Shown: positions 9,207 through 19,194 of the stretch, one piece after another
How the letters are laid out: each line of letters opens with the position of its first letter
How positions within the stretch are numbered: position 1 is the first letter of the stretch
NCBI RefSeq assembly: GCF_000517085.1
Contig: NZ_KI912107.1
Coordinates: 1,302,398 to 1,366,397, forward strand
DNA length: 64,000 nt
DNA from: Saccharicrinis fermentans DSM 9555 = JCM 21142
Lineage (GTDB): Bacteria; Bacteroidota; Bacteroidia; Bacteroidales; Marinilabiliaceae
Direction of reading: 5' to 3'
Notes under the pieces: model-generated
What the model was told of the DNA's origin: nothing
The model's database searches: none
Seen by the model: only the letters and a program-made list of their open reading frames with translations
Position numbers and translations under genes: made by a program

Positions 9207-9245
9207 TGGATGGTGAGTAGTGGATAGTGGATGGTGGATAGTTAA
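9195..9245 (+). repeat. GTGGATAGTGG repeat tract at the 3' end of pglX
   Basis: Four close copies of TAGTGGATGG / TAGTGGATAG follow one another from just before the pglX stop to the spacer before the AlkB-like gene. The stop codon TAG of pglX falls in the first copy. The tract matches the left arms of the two repeats inside pglX and is the third member of this family within 1.4 kb. Confidence 0.65.
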
Positions 9246-9257
9246 ATAGGAATAGAG

Positions 9258-9869
9258 ATGCAATTAGATTTATTTAGTCAGGGAAATAGTCAAGCTCAGT
9301 GGGTAAGTATCACCAATGGTGAATACTTGTTTGTGCCTGATTTTTTTAATGTTGAAGAAGCCAACAGGCATTTCAAGACTTTGCTGAATGATGTTGAGTG
9401 GAAACAAGAATCTATGAGTATGTATGGAAAAGTAATACCATTTCCACGTTTAACAGCCTGGTATGGCGATAATGATAAGCCTTACTCTTTCTCTGGTATT
9501 ATTCTTTCTCCAATACAATGGAATGAAGCGTTATTAGAAATAAAGGCAAAAATTGAAGTTGAGGCAAAAACCATTTTTAATAGTGTATTGCTCAATCGCT
9601 ATCGTAATGGTAATGATTCGATATCGTGGCATACCGATTCCGAAAAAGAACTAGGCTTAAATCCCATCATTGCTTCGGTTAATTTTGGAGCCACACGCAA
9701 GTTTCAATTGCGACATAAAGAGAGCAAGGAGAAAATAGAATTGAAGCTAGGCCATGGCAGCCTGCTAATAATGGGTGGTGAATTACAACACTATTGGCAG
9801 CATCAGGTACCCAAAACAAAAAAGGCAGTGAATGAACGGATTAATTTAACATATAGAGTGATTAAATGA
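9258..9869 (+). CDS. AlkB-like Fe(II)/2-oxoglutarate dioxygenase
   Basis: The 203-residue product fits the AlkB family of DNA/RNA dealkylases, which oxidise N-methyl lesions with O2 and 2-oxoglutarate. Seen: the iron-binding HTD (HxD) in SWHTDSEKELG near residue 127, the following IASVNFGATRKFQLRHK strand, the distal His in GGELQHYWQHQVPK, and a basic C-terminus RINLTYR where the two 2-oxoglutarate-binding arginines are expected. An RLTAWYGD motif near residue 70 is also typical. Its stop overlaps the next ATG (ATGA). Placement between pglX and pglZ suggests co-transcription with BREX; whether it repairs, counters or edits base methylation there is not known. Confidence 0.9.
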   Translation: MQLDLFSQGNSQAQWVSITNGEYLFVPDFFNVEEANRHFKTLLNDVEWKQESMSMYGKVIPFPRLTAWYGDNDKPYSFSGIILSPIQWNEALLEIKAKIEVEAKTIFNSVLLNRYRNGNDSISWHTDSEKELGLNPIIASVNFGATRKFQLRHKESKEKIELKLGHGSLLIMGGELQHYWQHQVPKTKKAVNERINLTYRVIK

Positions 9870-10885
9870 GTTGGATAAAACTAGATTTAACAAACGACCA
9901 AGGCCAAAACGTAAGTGCACAAGCACCTATTATTGTGTCTGCCAGTCGTAGTACGGATATACCAGCTTTTTATGCCGATTGGTTTATAGAACGTTGGAAA
10001 AAAGGTTATATCAAATGGAAGAATCCTTTTAATGGGGTACCATTATATGTGTCTTTTGAAAAAACCAGAGCCGTGGTTTTTTGGACCAAGAATCCGCGAC
10101 CTATGATGAAATATCTCCCTTTTTTAATCGAGAACATCAAAAACTTCTATTTTCAATTCACACTAAACGATTACGATTTAGAAGGCTACGAAGGCAATGT
10201 GCCCCCTGTGCAGAGTCGTATTAATACATTTATTGAACTCTCAAAGCAGATAGGGAGAAAACAGGTTATTTGGCGTTTTGATCCCATGATATTAACGGAT
10301 GCCATTACTGTAGATATCTTATTGGATCGGGTTAAAAATATAGGCGACCAGTTGCAGCACTACACCAATAAACTGGTGTTTAGTTTTGCGGATATAGGGA
10401 TTTATAAGAAGGTAGCTACTAACCTAAAAAAAGAGAATATTGTTTATCAGGAGTTTACGGAAACCACCATGCACCAGTTTGCCAAAGGGCTTCAGGAACT
10501 GAATAAAGAATGGAATTTTGAAATTGGCACTTGTGCTGAAAAAATAGATTTGAAACAATATGGCATTGTACACAATAAGTGTGTGGATGATGATTTGATG
10601 ATAGATCTATTTCAGCATGATGAAGAATTGATGAAGTTCCTGGGTGTCACCATAACACCTGCTACCCTTTTTGACCCTACACCTAAAATTGAAAAGAAGA
10701 AAAATAACAAAGACAAAGGGCAACGAGAATTGTGTGGTTGCATCAAGAGCAAAGATATAGGCCAGTACAATACATGTCCGCATGAATGTGTATACTGTTA
10801 TGCAAATACTTCAATAGAGGTGGCAAGAAAGAATTATAAAACACACAAAGAAAATCCTGTTAGAGATACCATCACAGGTCTTTAG
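9866..10885 (+). CDS. DUF1848 protein with C-terminal Cys cluster
   Basis: The 339-residue protein begins with the family signature SASRSTDIPAFYADWF, followed by VVFWTKNPRPM and WRFDPMILTD. The C-terminus has CGCIKSKDIGQYNTC then ECVYCYANTS, a cysteine arrangement reminiscent of radical-SAM or iron-sulfur proteins related to spore photoproduct lyase. The biochemical function of DUF1848 is not established. Four-base ATGA overlap with the AlkB-like gene implies tight coupling, which suggests the two act on the same nucleic-acid modification; that is inference. It ends 2 bases before the methyltransferase-RecQ gene. Confidence 0.85.
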   Translation: MSWIKLDLTNDQGQNVSAQAPIIVSASRSTDIPAFYADWFIERWKKGYIKWKNPFNGVPLYVSFEKTRAVVFWTKNPRPMMKYLPFLIENIKNFYFQFTLNDYDLEGYEGNVPPVQSRINTFIELSKQIGRKQVIWRFDPMILTDAITVDILLDRVKNIGDQLQHYTNKLVFSFADIGIYKKVATNLKKENIVYQEFTETTMHQFAKGLQELNKEWNFEIGTCAEKIDLKQYGIVHNKCVDDDLMIDLFQHDEELMKFLGVTITPATLFDPTPKIEKKKNNKDKGQRELCGCIKSKDIGQYNTCPHECVYCYANTSIEVARKNYKTHKENPVRDTITGL

Positions 10886-10887
10886 TC

Positions 10888-13800
10888 ATGGAAGCATACA
10901 TAAAACAAATACAAGAGCTAAAAGCCCCCACATTTCAGAAAATTAGACAGATTGCTATCGATAGCATTAGTTATTTAAGTAAAGACGAAAGGGATGAATT
11001 ATGGTGTAAGTTGAATCATGGGGTTGATTTACTAGATTCCCATGAACTAATGTGCCAGTTTTTGCGGTCATTCGGTAATATGCATGAGGCCAAAATTCAT
11101 GAGGCTTTAAAAGTTATACCTAATAGTATTTTTAATGGTGAATTTGATATTGTTGACTGGGGGTGTGGTCAAGCTTTGGCAACAATGACTTTGTTGGATT
11201 ATTTAAATCGTAACAAGTTAAATATTAATGTTCAAAAAATTACTCTTATTGAACCATCTTCTATGGTATTGGAGCGGGCTGCGTTGCATGTGGGCACTTT
11301 TCTGGGAGGGAATAGTAAGGTAGTAAAATGCAACAAGTTTCTGGATGATGTAACCATCAATGACTTTATATCAGAAGGTAATAGGCCAGTCATTCACTTC
11401 TTTTCCAATATCTTGGATATTAAACAGATTAACCTTAAGCTATTAGCCGGAAAGTTGGATGAATCAGTACTTGATGATAATTATATAGTGTGTGTTGGCC
11501 CATTAAATTATAGCAACAAACGTATTGATCATTTTTATGATTATTTTAAAGTTCCATTGCTTTATGAAAAATTAGATACTCAATTGTATTACGGAGGTTC
11601 AAACACCTGTACTTGTAATATAAAGGTCTTTCAATTAAAGTATACAGGTGAAGGTAATCTGATACCGATTGAGTTTTATCCTGAAGTACAATTTCATGCA
11701 GCATATCAGTTAGATGGAATAAATCACCTAAGTAAAGAAATTGCTGGTAAAAACCAGAAAGATATTAATGATTTATGCGAAAAACTAACTTGTTTTGAAA
11801 CCGCTACACCCTTTGATATTGGAGCAAGTATATACGACGATGTACATCCAATATTGGCTGTACTTAATAATATAGTGACTAGAGGATTACCCACGAAAGC
11901 AAGTCCTTTCATCGAGTCACAGTTTGCGCAAGCATTTGGTTTAACCGCGAGAGAGAACAGACCTAATGGCGATATAGTTTTTAGCTTGCAAAAAGAGTTG
12001 GATTATCTGCTACTACTGCAATGGTTATATCAAGAAGATAATAATAAAGAACAAACAGAATATACAAAAGTTGATACTGTCAATTTACAACTTGTATTGT
12101 CTCCCATAGCCATTGCACGATTACAAAAAGTTATTTTAGAGGCATTAATGTTGGGTCGACTGAGTTTAGATCAGGATGAATGGAGGGTTTTGGTAGAAGA
12201 AAAAGATGTTCCTTGTGCAGCCATAGCTTTTAAAGATTTAGCGATGTTATTCGATCATATATGTGGTTTAAGTGAGGATTATAGTTATATTAAATTCCCG
12301 AAAATAGAACTGGATATCATTAGCTGCGAAGAGTTTAGTAATTCACCTTTACATTTAGATGCGAATGTTTCCGCAGTTAAAAAAGCAGTCCATAAAAAAG
12401 TAGAGTATGACTTGGTAATAGAAACCTCCACAATAGGGTACAAGGGTATTAAGGAAGATAGCTTTAGCCATTTTAAGGTAAAAAAATATTGTTATTTTAA
12501 GATTCAGTCAGCAAAGGAAATTACTAGTACAAGGACAATCTATACGAGTGATGAAATAAATTACCGAAATTTAGTTTCTAAAGATGAACGGGGGGAGTAT
12601 AAGGAAATTGAAGAAAGAAAATCTTTATTGCAATACTTTTTACAATTATTATTCCGCAAACAAGATTTTCGACCTGGTCAGCTGCCCATATTGAGTAGAG
12701 CATTACAAAAAAAATGTGTCATAGGATTATTACCAACGGGGGGAGGTAAATCATTAACTTACCAAATTGCAGCACTTTTACAACCTGGTATAACTTTGAT
12801 TGTTGATCCTTTAAGTTCGTTAATGAAGGATCAATATGATGGATTAATCAATGCAGGAATAGATTGTTGTACTTATATCAATTCCACGGTGGAAGATAAA
12901 GAAGCAAGAGCTAAGCAGATGGAGAAATCTGAAAAGTTGTTTGTATTTATGTCTCCAGAACGATTGGCAATCTATAAGTTTCGTAAAAGACTACAAAGGA
13001 TGCACGAAACATCAGTATATTTTGCTTATGGAGTGCTTGATGAAGTTCATTGTGTTTCAGAATGGGGACATGATTTTAGAATCCCATATTTACATTTAGG
13101 AAGAAATTTATACCAATATGTGAAACCAAAAAATGGTCATGTCTCATTATTTGGACTAACAGCTACAGCCTCATTTGATGTACTGGCCGATGTTGAACGC
13201 GAATTATCAGCAGAAGGAGCCTTCGTACTAGATGCAGATACCATCGTCAGGTATGAAAATAGTGATAGATTAGAGTTACAATATAAAATAGAAAAGGTTA
13301 AGGTTAAATTTGAAGAAGATAAATTCTTTAAATTCGGACACTTAGATCCAGGTTTGCCAAGAGCTATCAGTTTATTTGGTCCTTTTTCATCAAAGGCAAT
13401 CCAATTAGCGAAAAATAGAGCATTATATAGTTACATTAGTGAGGTACCTAAATATGTAAATGAATTACAAAATCCTGATTGGTTAGCTACCATTCATTCA
13501 CGTTTCAAAAAACGTCAAAATTTAGATGAACTAGCGTATAGAGATCTTAAAACAGAAATGGCTGCTGATTTTTTCAAAAAGCAGGAGTGCTATGATCAGG
13601 CAGGTATTGTTTTTTGTCCACATAAAGCTAATACCGGTATTTCAGTAGAAGCAAATAAGCAAATACTATCTACAAAAGTAGCATCCATAGGAACATTTTT
13701 GGGTGGTGACGATACCGGTTCTAGTGTTGAAAACCTTGAACTATTTAGGGATAATAAGCAATCGGTAATGGTGGCAACGAAAGCTTTTGGAATGGGTATT

Positions 13801-15483
13801 GATAAGCCTAATGTTCGCTTTACGGTGAATATGAATTACTCAAGCTCTTTAGAAAGTTTTGTTCAAGAAGCCGGTAGAGCAGGTAGAGATAGAAAAATGG
13901 CCTTAGCTACTATCTTAATATCTGATTATAAAATAGAGCGCCTTAATCCTATAGTGACTTATGATGGGGATGATTTTAAGATAAAAAAAGTATTTAACGC
14001 TATAAGTGGGAAATGGTTTGAAGAAGGTGATTTAGAGGTAATATTAGAACATTATAATATTCAAGTAGATCCGGAATATATTGATATTTGTACCCCTGCT
14101 AATGATTTTGCAAAAATAAGTTGTTCTAATAAAACTGCTACAGGTATTTTTATATTCTCAAAAAAATTATGCGAAGAGGAATGCCCTAATTATAGCCATT
14201 GCGATGCAGCTAAAGTACCTATGCAAGCAAGAGAGTGGATGTTACAGAGTGAATTAGAGCAATTGATAAATGATAATAAACTTATTATTGACAAAAAATT
14301 TATAGAATACCAAAATAACGATTTTAGTACGGTATTGCATTTTTATAAGAATAGCTTTAAAGGCCCTATTGTTGAGAAAACAAATATGAATGCGTTACTC
14401 AATAACCATATGATTACCGTTTTTAAAGGGGATGATATTGAGTTTGCAGAGGAGGGTGTAAGTCTGGTTAAAGGATTTTTATCTCCGCTAGTAGATGCTG
14501 AAATTGGAGAAGAAATTGTTTCGTTTATTAAATATGAACCTGCTAAACCAGTTACAAAGGAAGAAGGAACCCAATTGGATATTGCAAAGGCAATATATAG
14601 AATGACCTGTATAGGTTTAATTGATGATTTTACACAAAATTATGAAAAAAAAGGCTATAGGATTGTATCTAAAAGAAAGGGTGAAGGAGAATACATAAAA
14701 GCACTAAATAAATTTTTACTACGATACTATAATACAGAAAGGGCAAAAGTTGAACTTGAAAAGTTGAATGATTTTAAGGTGAAAGGAGATCCTAAAGTAC
14801 CGATAAAAGATGAAATTTATAAATGTTTAGCTTTTCTAATAGACTTTGTTTATGAGAAAATATCAGAAAAAAGAAAACGTGCGATTAACGACATGCGCAC
14901 ATTCTGTATTAGTGGGCTTGATGAATCAAACGATTGGAAAGACACAAACGAAAATTTGAAAGATTTTCTATATTTTTATTTTAATTCTAAATATGCGAAA
15001 AAGGGTTATGAAGCTGCTAACGGAGAACCATATTGTATCACAACAGATACTAATGAAGGTAAAGATTCATCAATAAAGATAGTATATAAATATCTTCGTG
15101 TGATAGAAGATGAGATTATTGGTATTAGTGGTACTCCAATTGATAATGTAAAACACTTGCAAGGAGCTGTGCGCTTAATACGTCGCTCTTTAACTGACAG
15201 TAATCCATCGCTATCTTTGTTAAATGCATTTTGCCTATATTTTTTGGGTACAAATGACAATAAGTTACTTGATGAAGAATTGAAAGAAAGCTATTTCAAT
15301 GGGATGATAGAGTTTGAGAAACGTCTTTCTATTAAAACATTTTGGGAATTTTATGATACATATAACGGATTTATAGAGGGCGTATGTACTAATCTGTCTC
15401 TGTTTGAAGAGCACAAAATAGAACTCACTCTTAAAATACATAAAGAGAAATTAATAAACTTTGAAATAAACTATACCGAATAA
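10888..15483 (+). CDS. Methyltransferase-like domain fused to a RecQ-family helicase
   Basis: At 1531 residues this is more than twice the length of a RecQ. The N-terminus has a class I SAM-methyltransferase-like motif DWGCGQALATMT (about 90-101) and a following acidic IEPSS. The helicase core spans about 590-1010: Walker A PTGGGKS (616-622), DEVH box (718-721), GLTATAS, and motif VI QEAGRAGRD near 993. A cysteine group CEEECPNYSHC near 1095 resembles the RecQ zinc-binding region. The C-terminal 350 residues are unrecognised. It would unwind DNA 3'-5' in the cytoplasm. It is not one of the standard BREX core subunits, and its stop overlaps the coiled-coil gene by one base, so it belongs to the operon. 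Methyltransferase activity is uncertain. Confidence 0.88.
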   Translation: MEAYIKQIQELKAPTFQKIRQIAIDSISYLSKDERDELWCKLNHGVDLLDSHELMCQFLRSFGNMHEAKIHEALKVIPNSIFNGEFDIVDWGCGQALATMTLLDYLNRNKLNINVQKITLIEPSSMVLERAALHVGTFLGGNSKVVKCNKFLDDVTINDFISEGNRPVIHFFSNILDIKQINLKLLAGKLDESVLDDNYIVCVGPLNYSNKRIDHFYDYFKVPLLYEKLDTQLYYGGSNTCTCNIKVFQLKYTGEGNLIPIEFYPEVQFHAAYQLDGINHLSKEIAGKNQKDINDLCEKLTCFETATPFDIGASIYDDVHPILAVLNNIVTRGLPTKASPFIESQFAQAFGLTARENRPNGDIVFSLQKELDYLLLLQWLYQEDNNKEQTEYTKVDTVNLQLVLSPIAIARLQKVILEALMLGRLSLDQDEWRVLVEEKDVPCAAIAFKDLAMLFDHICGLSEDYSYIKFPKIELDIISCEEFSNSPLHLDANVSAVKKAVHKKVEYDLVIETSTIGYKGIKEDSFSHFKVKKYCYFKIQSAKEITSTRTIYTSDEINYRNLVSKDERGEYKEIEERKSLLQYFLQLLFRKQDFRPGQLPILSRALQKKCVIGLLPTGGGKSLTYQIAALLQPGITLIVDPLSSLMKDQYDGLINAGIDCCTYINSTVEDKEARAKQMEKSEKLFVFMSPERLAIYKFRKRLQRMHETSVYFAYGVLDEVHCVSEWGHDFRIPYLHLGRNLYQYVKPKNGHVSLFGLTATASFDVLADVERELSAEGAFVLDADTIVRYENSDRLELQYKIEKVKVKFEEDKFFKFGHLDPGLPRAISLFGPFSSKAIQLAKNRALYSYISEVPKYVNELQNPDWLATIHSRFKKRQNLDELAYRDLKTEMAADFFKKQECYDQAGIVFCPHKANTGISVEANKQILSTKVASIGTFLGGDDTGSSVENLELFRDNKQSVMVATKAFGMGIDKPNVRFTVNMNYSSSLESFVQEAGRAGRDRKMALATILISDYKIERLNPIVTYDGDDFKIKKVFNAISGKWFEEGDLEVILEHYNIQVDPEYIDICTPANDFAKISCSNKTATGIFIFSKKLCEEECPNYSHCDAAKVPMQAREWMLQSELEQLINDNKLIIDKKFIEYQNNDFSTVLHFYKNSFKGPIVEKTNMNALLNNHMITVFKGDDIEFAEEGVSLVKGFLSPLVDAEIGEEIVSFIKYEPAKPVTKEEGTQLDIAKAIYRMTCIGLIDDFTQNYEKKGYRIVSKRKGEGEYIKALNKFLLRYYNTERAKVELEKLNDFKVKGDPKVPIKDEIYKCLAFLIDFVYEKISEKRKRAINDMRTFCISGLDESNDWKDTNENLKDFLYFYFNSKYAKKGYEAANGEPYCITTDTNEGKDSSIKIVYKYLRVIEDEIIGISGTPIDNVKHLQGAVRLIRRSLTDSNPSLSLLNAFCLYFLGTNDNKLLDEELKESYFNGMIEFEKRLSIKTFWEFYDTYNGFIEGVCTNLSLFEEHKIELTLKIHKEKLINFEINYTE

Positions 15484-16607
15484 TGAGCAAGGAAAATATT
15501 AATAAGTTATTAGTTGAAATACAGCAGAGTTTAACAAAGATTGATTCAGCAAGAGTACAGGTAGAGAAGGTTACTAAGAATGGAAGTGAATTAGCAAAGG
15601 CTACCCATCTATTGGCCAAAGATGTAAAAAATATTGCTGATGTGATAAAGAATGAAACATCATCGGTTATTACTGATTTTTCAGTAGGGTTTGAGGAGTT
15701 TGAAAATAAGATAGATGAATCAATTCATAAAAGTGAAAAAAGTATTACTCAGGAGGTAGTTTATTTTAAAGATGCCACACAGAAATTGCAAAGTCATACA
15801 GAATCCGCTATAGCTGAAATACGGTCATTATCATCAGGAGTAATAAAGAAACAAGAAGCGGATATAGTAAAGACTATGAATACTATAGTCGATGATTTTA
15901 CTAGCAAACTAGTTCACTTTGAAGATAAGGCTGGAGTTACAATAGAAAAGAGTGAAAATAGTTTTACAGAACAACTGGAAAGCTTTATAAAGGAAGTATC
16001 AGCGTTAAAAACAGCAAGTAATAATGCTATAAACGAAACCCAGTTACTATCTGTTGAAACGATAAAGAATCAAGAGGCTGAAATGGCAAAGACTATGGAT
16101 ACCATAGTCAGTGATTTTACAAGTAAATTAGACCAATTTGAAGAAAGGGTTGGAGTTACAACAGAAAAGAGTGAGAATAGCATTTCTGAACAACTGGGAA
16201 AATTCAGTAAATCAGTAGCTGAAATAACGAATACAAGTAATATTATAATCAATGAAGTGACTTCTCTATCCATTGAAACGCTTAAAAAACAAAGTGTTGA
16301 GGTGTCTCAAATTGTTGAAGTTATAAGTGGTTATAGTACAAAAATTCAAACTCTAGCTGATCAGTTATCAACAACAAGCTTATCCAATGAATTAGAAGAA
16401 TTTAATAAGGCAGTTGCAGAAACACATACAGATAACCTTACTATTCAAAAAAATATAGAGAACCTAGAAAAAGATATAGCAGATAGGTTAAGTAAGTCGG
16501 ATCAGTTGCATAAGGTTTTGTTTAAAAAGCAGCGAATAAATTCTTTTATCACATGGAGTTTGATTCTTTTATCAGCAGGTGCTATTGCCGTAATAAGTAA
16601 TTTATAG
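15483..16607 (+). CDS. Coiled-coil protein with tandem 73-residue repeats and C-terminal membrane anchor
   Basis: The 374-residue protein is nearly all helical, with heptad-like Ile/Leu/Val spacing. Three direct repeats of 73 residues (219 bp) span about 15640-16300; repeated landmarks are KTMxTIVxDFTSKL, then GVTxEKSENS. One transmembrane helix (FITWSLILLSAGAIAVIS) lies at the extreme C-terminus, so it should be tail-anchored with the coiled coil in the cytoplasm. ATG overlaps the RecQ stop. I know no named BREX subunit of this kind; it could tether the system to the membrane or sense phage entry, by loose analogy with other membrane-linked defence proteins. Very Lys/Glu-rich composition fits a rod. 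Confidence 0.75.
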   Translation: MSKENINKLLVEIQQSLTKIDSARVQVEKVTKNGSELAKATHLLAKDVKNIADVIKNETSSVITDFSVGFEEFENKIDESIHKSEKSITQEVVYFKDATQKLQSHTESAIAEIRSLSSGVIKKQEADIVKTMNTIVDDFTSKLVHFEDKAGVTIEKSENSFTEQLESFIKEVSALKTASNNAINETQLLSVETIKNQEAEMAKTMDTIVSDFTSKLDQFEERVGVTTEKSENSISEQLGKFSKSVAEITNTSNIIINEVTSLSIETLKKQSVEVSQIVEVISGYSTKIQTLADQLSTTSLSNELEEFNKAVAETHTDNLTIQKNIENLEKDIADRLSKSDQLHKVLFKKQRINSFITWSLILLSAGAIAVISNL

Positions 16608-16630
16608 GTTTTTCATTAGTTTATTCTAAT

Positions 16631-19126
16631 ATGTCCAATATACAACAAGCATTATATAAGCAATTTGAGAATCATCGTATCGTATTTTGGTATGACGAAA
16701 AGGAAGATATGACGGAACAATTCAATGCGATGGCTTTGGAGGGTATTGAAAAAGTTCAAGTTAAAGGCAATGAATTTGAAGTCAAGTATCTGGTAGTAAA
16801 ACAATGCCCCGAAAAGAAGTTTCTACTCTACTTTACAGGGGCTAAGCCCTTAAATGAGGAAAATTGGCTGTTGGATATTGAATTGGCACACCAAGTGTTT
16901 CACACGGATCAGGAGGCTATGTTTCTTCAGGAAATAGGGTTAGGATATCATCTTAAGGAATTAGTAGCTGAGCATATAGAGTTTTTTAAGGCGAAGAAAC
17001 GTCGCTTAAAACTCAAGGAATTGTTGGGTAATGATGATGGTCATCAGGAGATTAGGTATAAACTGCTTGCGGTTCTTTTTGGTACTGAGCATATTAATCT
17101 GCTTACTTTTATTCATGCGCATGCATCTGCCTTTGCCGATGGCAATGAAAAGTTTGATAAAGATCTGGATTGTTTTAATCTGTCTGGATTTTATTGGCAT
17201 GAGATAGCGCTTAAATATAATTATCAAAACGAGACACCTTCACTTTACGATTTTCTATTAGAAGTTTTTAATAATAACTTTTGCCTGGGGACAAAATCAG
17301 GTTTGGCTAAGGAGTCACGTTTGTTATTGTCGCTATGGCGAGACACCATTCAATATAGGGAGAGCTTTAGTAAGCTGTCAGCTAAGATTGAAGTTGATAT
17401 AGATGTTGAAAATAAACTTAATCAAGCTAGTTTGGAAGAGGTAATCAGTGATGAGCTATTCCGTTTATCTGATCTTAAGGTAATACATGAATTGGTGAGC
17501 CTGATTAGTGCAGAAGAGATTTCAAATGATAAAGTTACAAAGTTAATTAAACAGCGGGAAAATAAATTTTGGTTTCATGAATTCAATGCTTTATATGAAT
17601 GTTTAGCGGAGGCGTCTACTTTAATAGCGCTTATTAGAAAGTATGCTGATACAGAGTATGAATCGTTATCGGAAGGTATTGTGCATTATACAAAATTATT
17701 GTATAAAATAGATGCTGTTTACCGTAAGTTTATATGGAACTATCGGAAAACAAATCAGAACAAAATACTGGTAGAGTTATTTGAGAAGATTGATAAGGTA
17801 TATGCCAATGACTGGTTATTGCAGTTTACGAATAATTGGCAAAAGATAGTGGACAACTTAACGAGCTGGCCTACCGAAGTAAGCCATAGTCAACAGCAGT
17901 TTTTTGATGTTCATGTTAAGCCATTTATAAAAAAGAAAAAGCGCCTTTTTGTTATTATATCAGATGCTTTTAGATATGAGTGTGGTGTTGAGTTAAGCAG
18001 ACGATTGCAATCTGAAAATCGTTATGAATCATCCATAGATTATATGGTGAGTTCGCTACCTTCGTATACGCAGTTAGGAATGGCTTCTTTGTTGCCACAT
18101 AAAAAACTGGCCTTACAAGAAAAATCAGATGTTGTATTGGTAGATAATATGAGTAGTACCGGTATTCAAGGTAGATCAAAGGTGTTGAATACTAATTCGG
18201 GGGTAAAAGCAACGGCCGTTAAAGCGGAAGATTTTATGAATATGAATTCAGCTAAAGAAGGCCGGGAATTTGTAAAGGAATACGATCTGATTTATATTTA
18301 TCATAATAGAATTGATAAAGTAGGTGATGATAAAACAAGTGAAGAAAAGGTTTTTGAGGCGGTAGAAGATGAGGTGCAGTTTTTGATGGATATGATGAAG
18401 AAAATAGCCAACATGAATGGCTCCAACATGATGGTTACCTCAGATCATGGATTTCTTTATCAGCATAGTGAACTGGAAGAGAGTGATTTTTCAGTATCTA
18501 AGCACAAAGGCGAAGTGTGGAAGGAAAATAGAAGGTTTGTAATAGGTAAAGCGTTATCAGGAGATGCATCAACAAAAGCGTTTAAGGGTTCCGAGTTGAA
18601 TATTGCATCGGATGTGGATATACTATTTCCAAAATCTATAAACCGATTAAGGGTTAAAGGAGCAGGTTCTCGTTTTATACATGGAGGGATATCTTTGCAG
18701 GAGATAGTAGTTCCCTTAGTGAAAGTGATTAAAAGAAAGAAAAATACAACCTCAAAAGTGAATATTGATATTATAAAATCAACAGATCGGATTACTACCA
18801 ATATATTATCAGTATCGTTCATTCAATCGGATTTGGTGACAGAACAAGTATTGCCACGAAGCCTACGTGCAGCTATCTATGCTGAAGATGGGGAGTTATT
18901 GAGCGACCAGTTTAAATACAATTTTGATATTGATGAAGGTAGTGAACGGATGCGTGAGGTGAAATACCACTTTCAGATAAGTACTAAGGCAAGTGGGAAA
19001 TATAAGAATCAAAGGGTGAAACTGATTTTAGAGGAACCAGTAGAAGGCACTTCTAAATGGAAAGAATACAAAAATTATTTTTATACATTGAATATTTCAT
19101 TTACGAATGATTTTGATGGTTTTTAA
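16631..19126 (+). CDS. pglZ: BREX PglZ alkaline-phosphatase-superfamily protein (type A)
   Basis: PglZ is a core BREX component with a phosphatase/nuclease-fold domain and is used, with PglX, to type the systems. The 831-residue length fits type A. The PglZ domain begins near residue 437 with RLFVIISDAFRYECG, which gives the first metal ligand Asp, continues through SSLPSYTQLGMASLLP, the acidic IYHNRIDKVGDD segment, and MMVTSDHGFLYQ with the second metal-site Asp-His. The N-terminal 400 residues are helical, as in the family. It follows the coiled-coil gene after 23 bases and precedes brxL by 68. Confidence 0.95.
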   Translation: MSNIQQALYKQFENHRIVFWYDEKEDMTEQFNAMALEGIEKVQVKGNEFEVKYLVVKQCPEKKFLLYFTGAKPLNEENWLLDIELAHQVFHTDQEAMFLQEIGLGYHLKELVAEHIEFFKAKKRRLKLKELLGNDDGHQEIRYKLLAVLFGTEHINLLTFIHAHASAFADGNEKFDKDLDCFNLSGFYWHEIALKYNYQNETPSLYDFLLEVFNNNFCLGTKSGLAKESRLLLSLWRDTIQYRESFSKLSAKIEVDIDVENKLNQASLEEVISDELFRLSDLKVIHELVSLISAEEISNDKVTKLIKQRENKFWFHEFNALYECLAEASTLIALIRKYADTEYESLSEGIVHYTKLLYKIDAVYRKFIWNYRKTNQNKILVELFEKIDKVYANDWLLQFTNNWQKIVDNLTSWPTEVSHSQQQFFDVHVKPFIKKKKRLFVIISDAFRYECGVELSRRLQSENRYESSIDYMVSSLPSYTQLGMASLLPHKKLALQEKSDVVLVDNMSSTGIQGRSKVLNTNSGVKATAVKAEDFMNMNSAKEGREFVKEYDLIYIYHNRIDKVGDDKTSEEKVFEAVEDEVQFLMDMMKKIANMNGSNMMVTSDHGFLYQHSELEESDFSVSKHKGEVWKENRRFVIGKALSGDASTKAFKGSELNIASDVDILFPKSINRLRVKGAGSRFIHGGISLQEIVVPLVKVIKRKKNTTSKVNIDIIKSTDRITTNILSVSFIQSDLVTEQVLPRSLRAAIYAEDGELLSDQFKYNFDIDEGSERMREVKYHFQISTKASGKYKNQRVKLILEEPVEGTSKWKEYKNYFYTLNISFTNDFDGF

Positions 19127-19194
19127 AAGTATGTTTTTGCATAAGTGGCCGATAGGGCCTCAATAGCACATCCATAAAAAGAATAGTTAACAAA

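Noticed and set aside
7871-9245. CRISPR-like array suggested by the repeated GTGGATAG words
   Set aside because: Copies are irregular, without unique spacers of even length, and lie within a coding gene.
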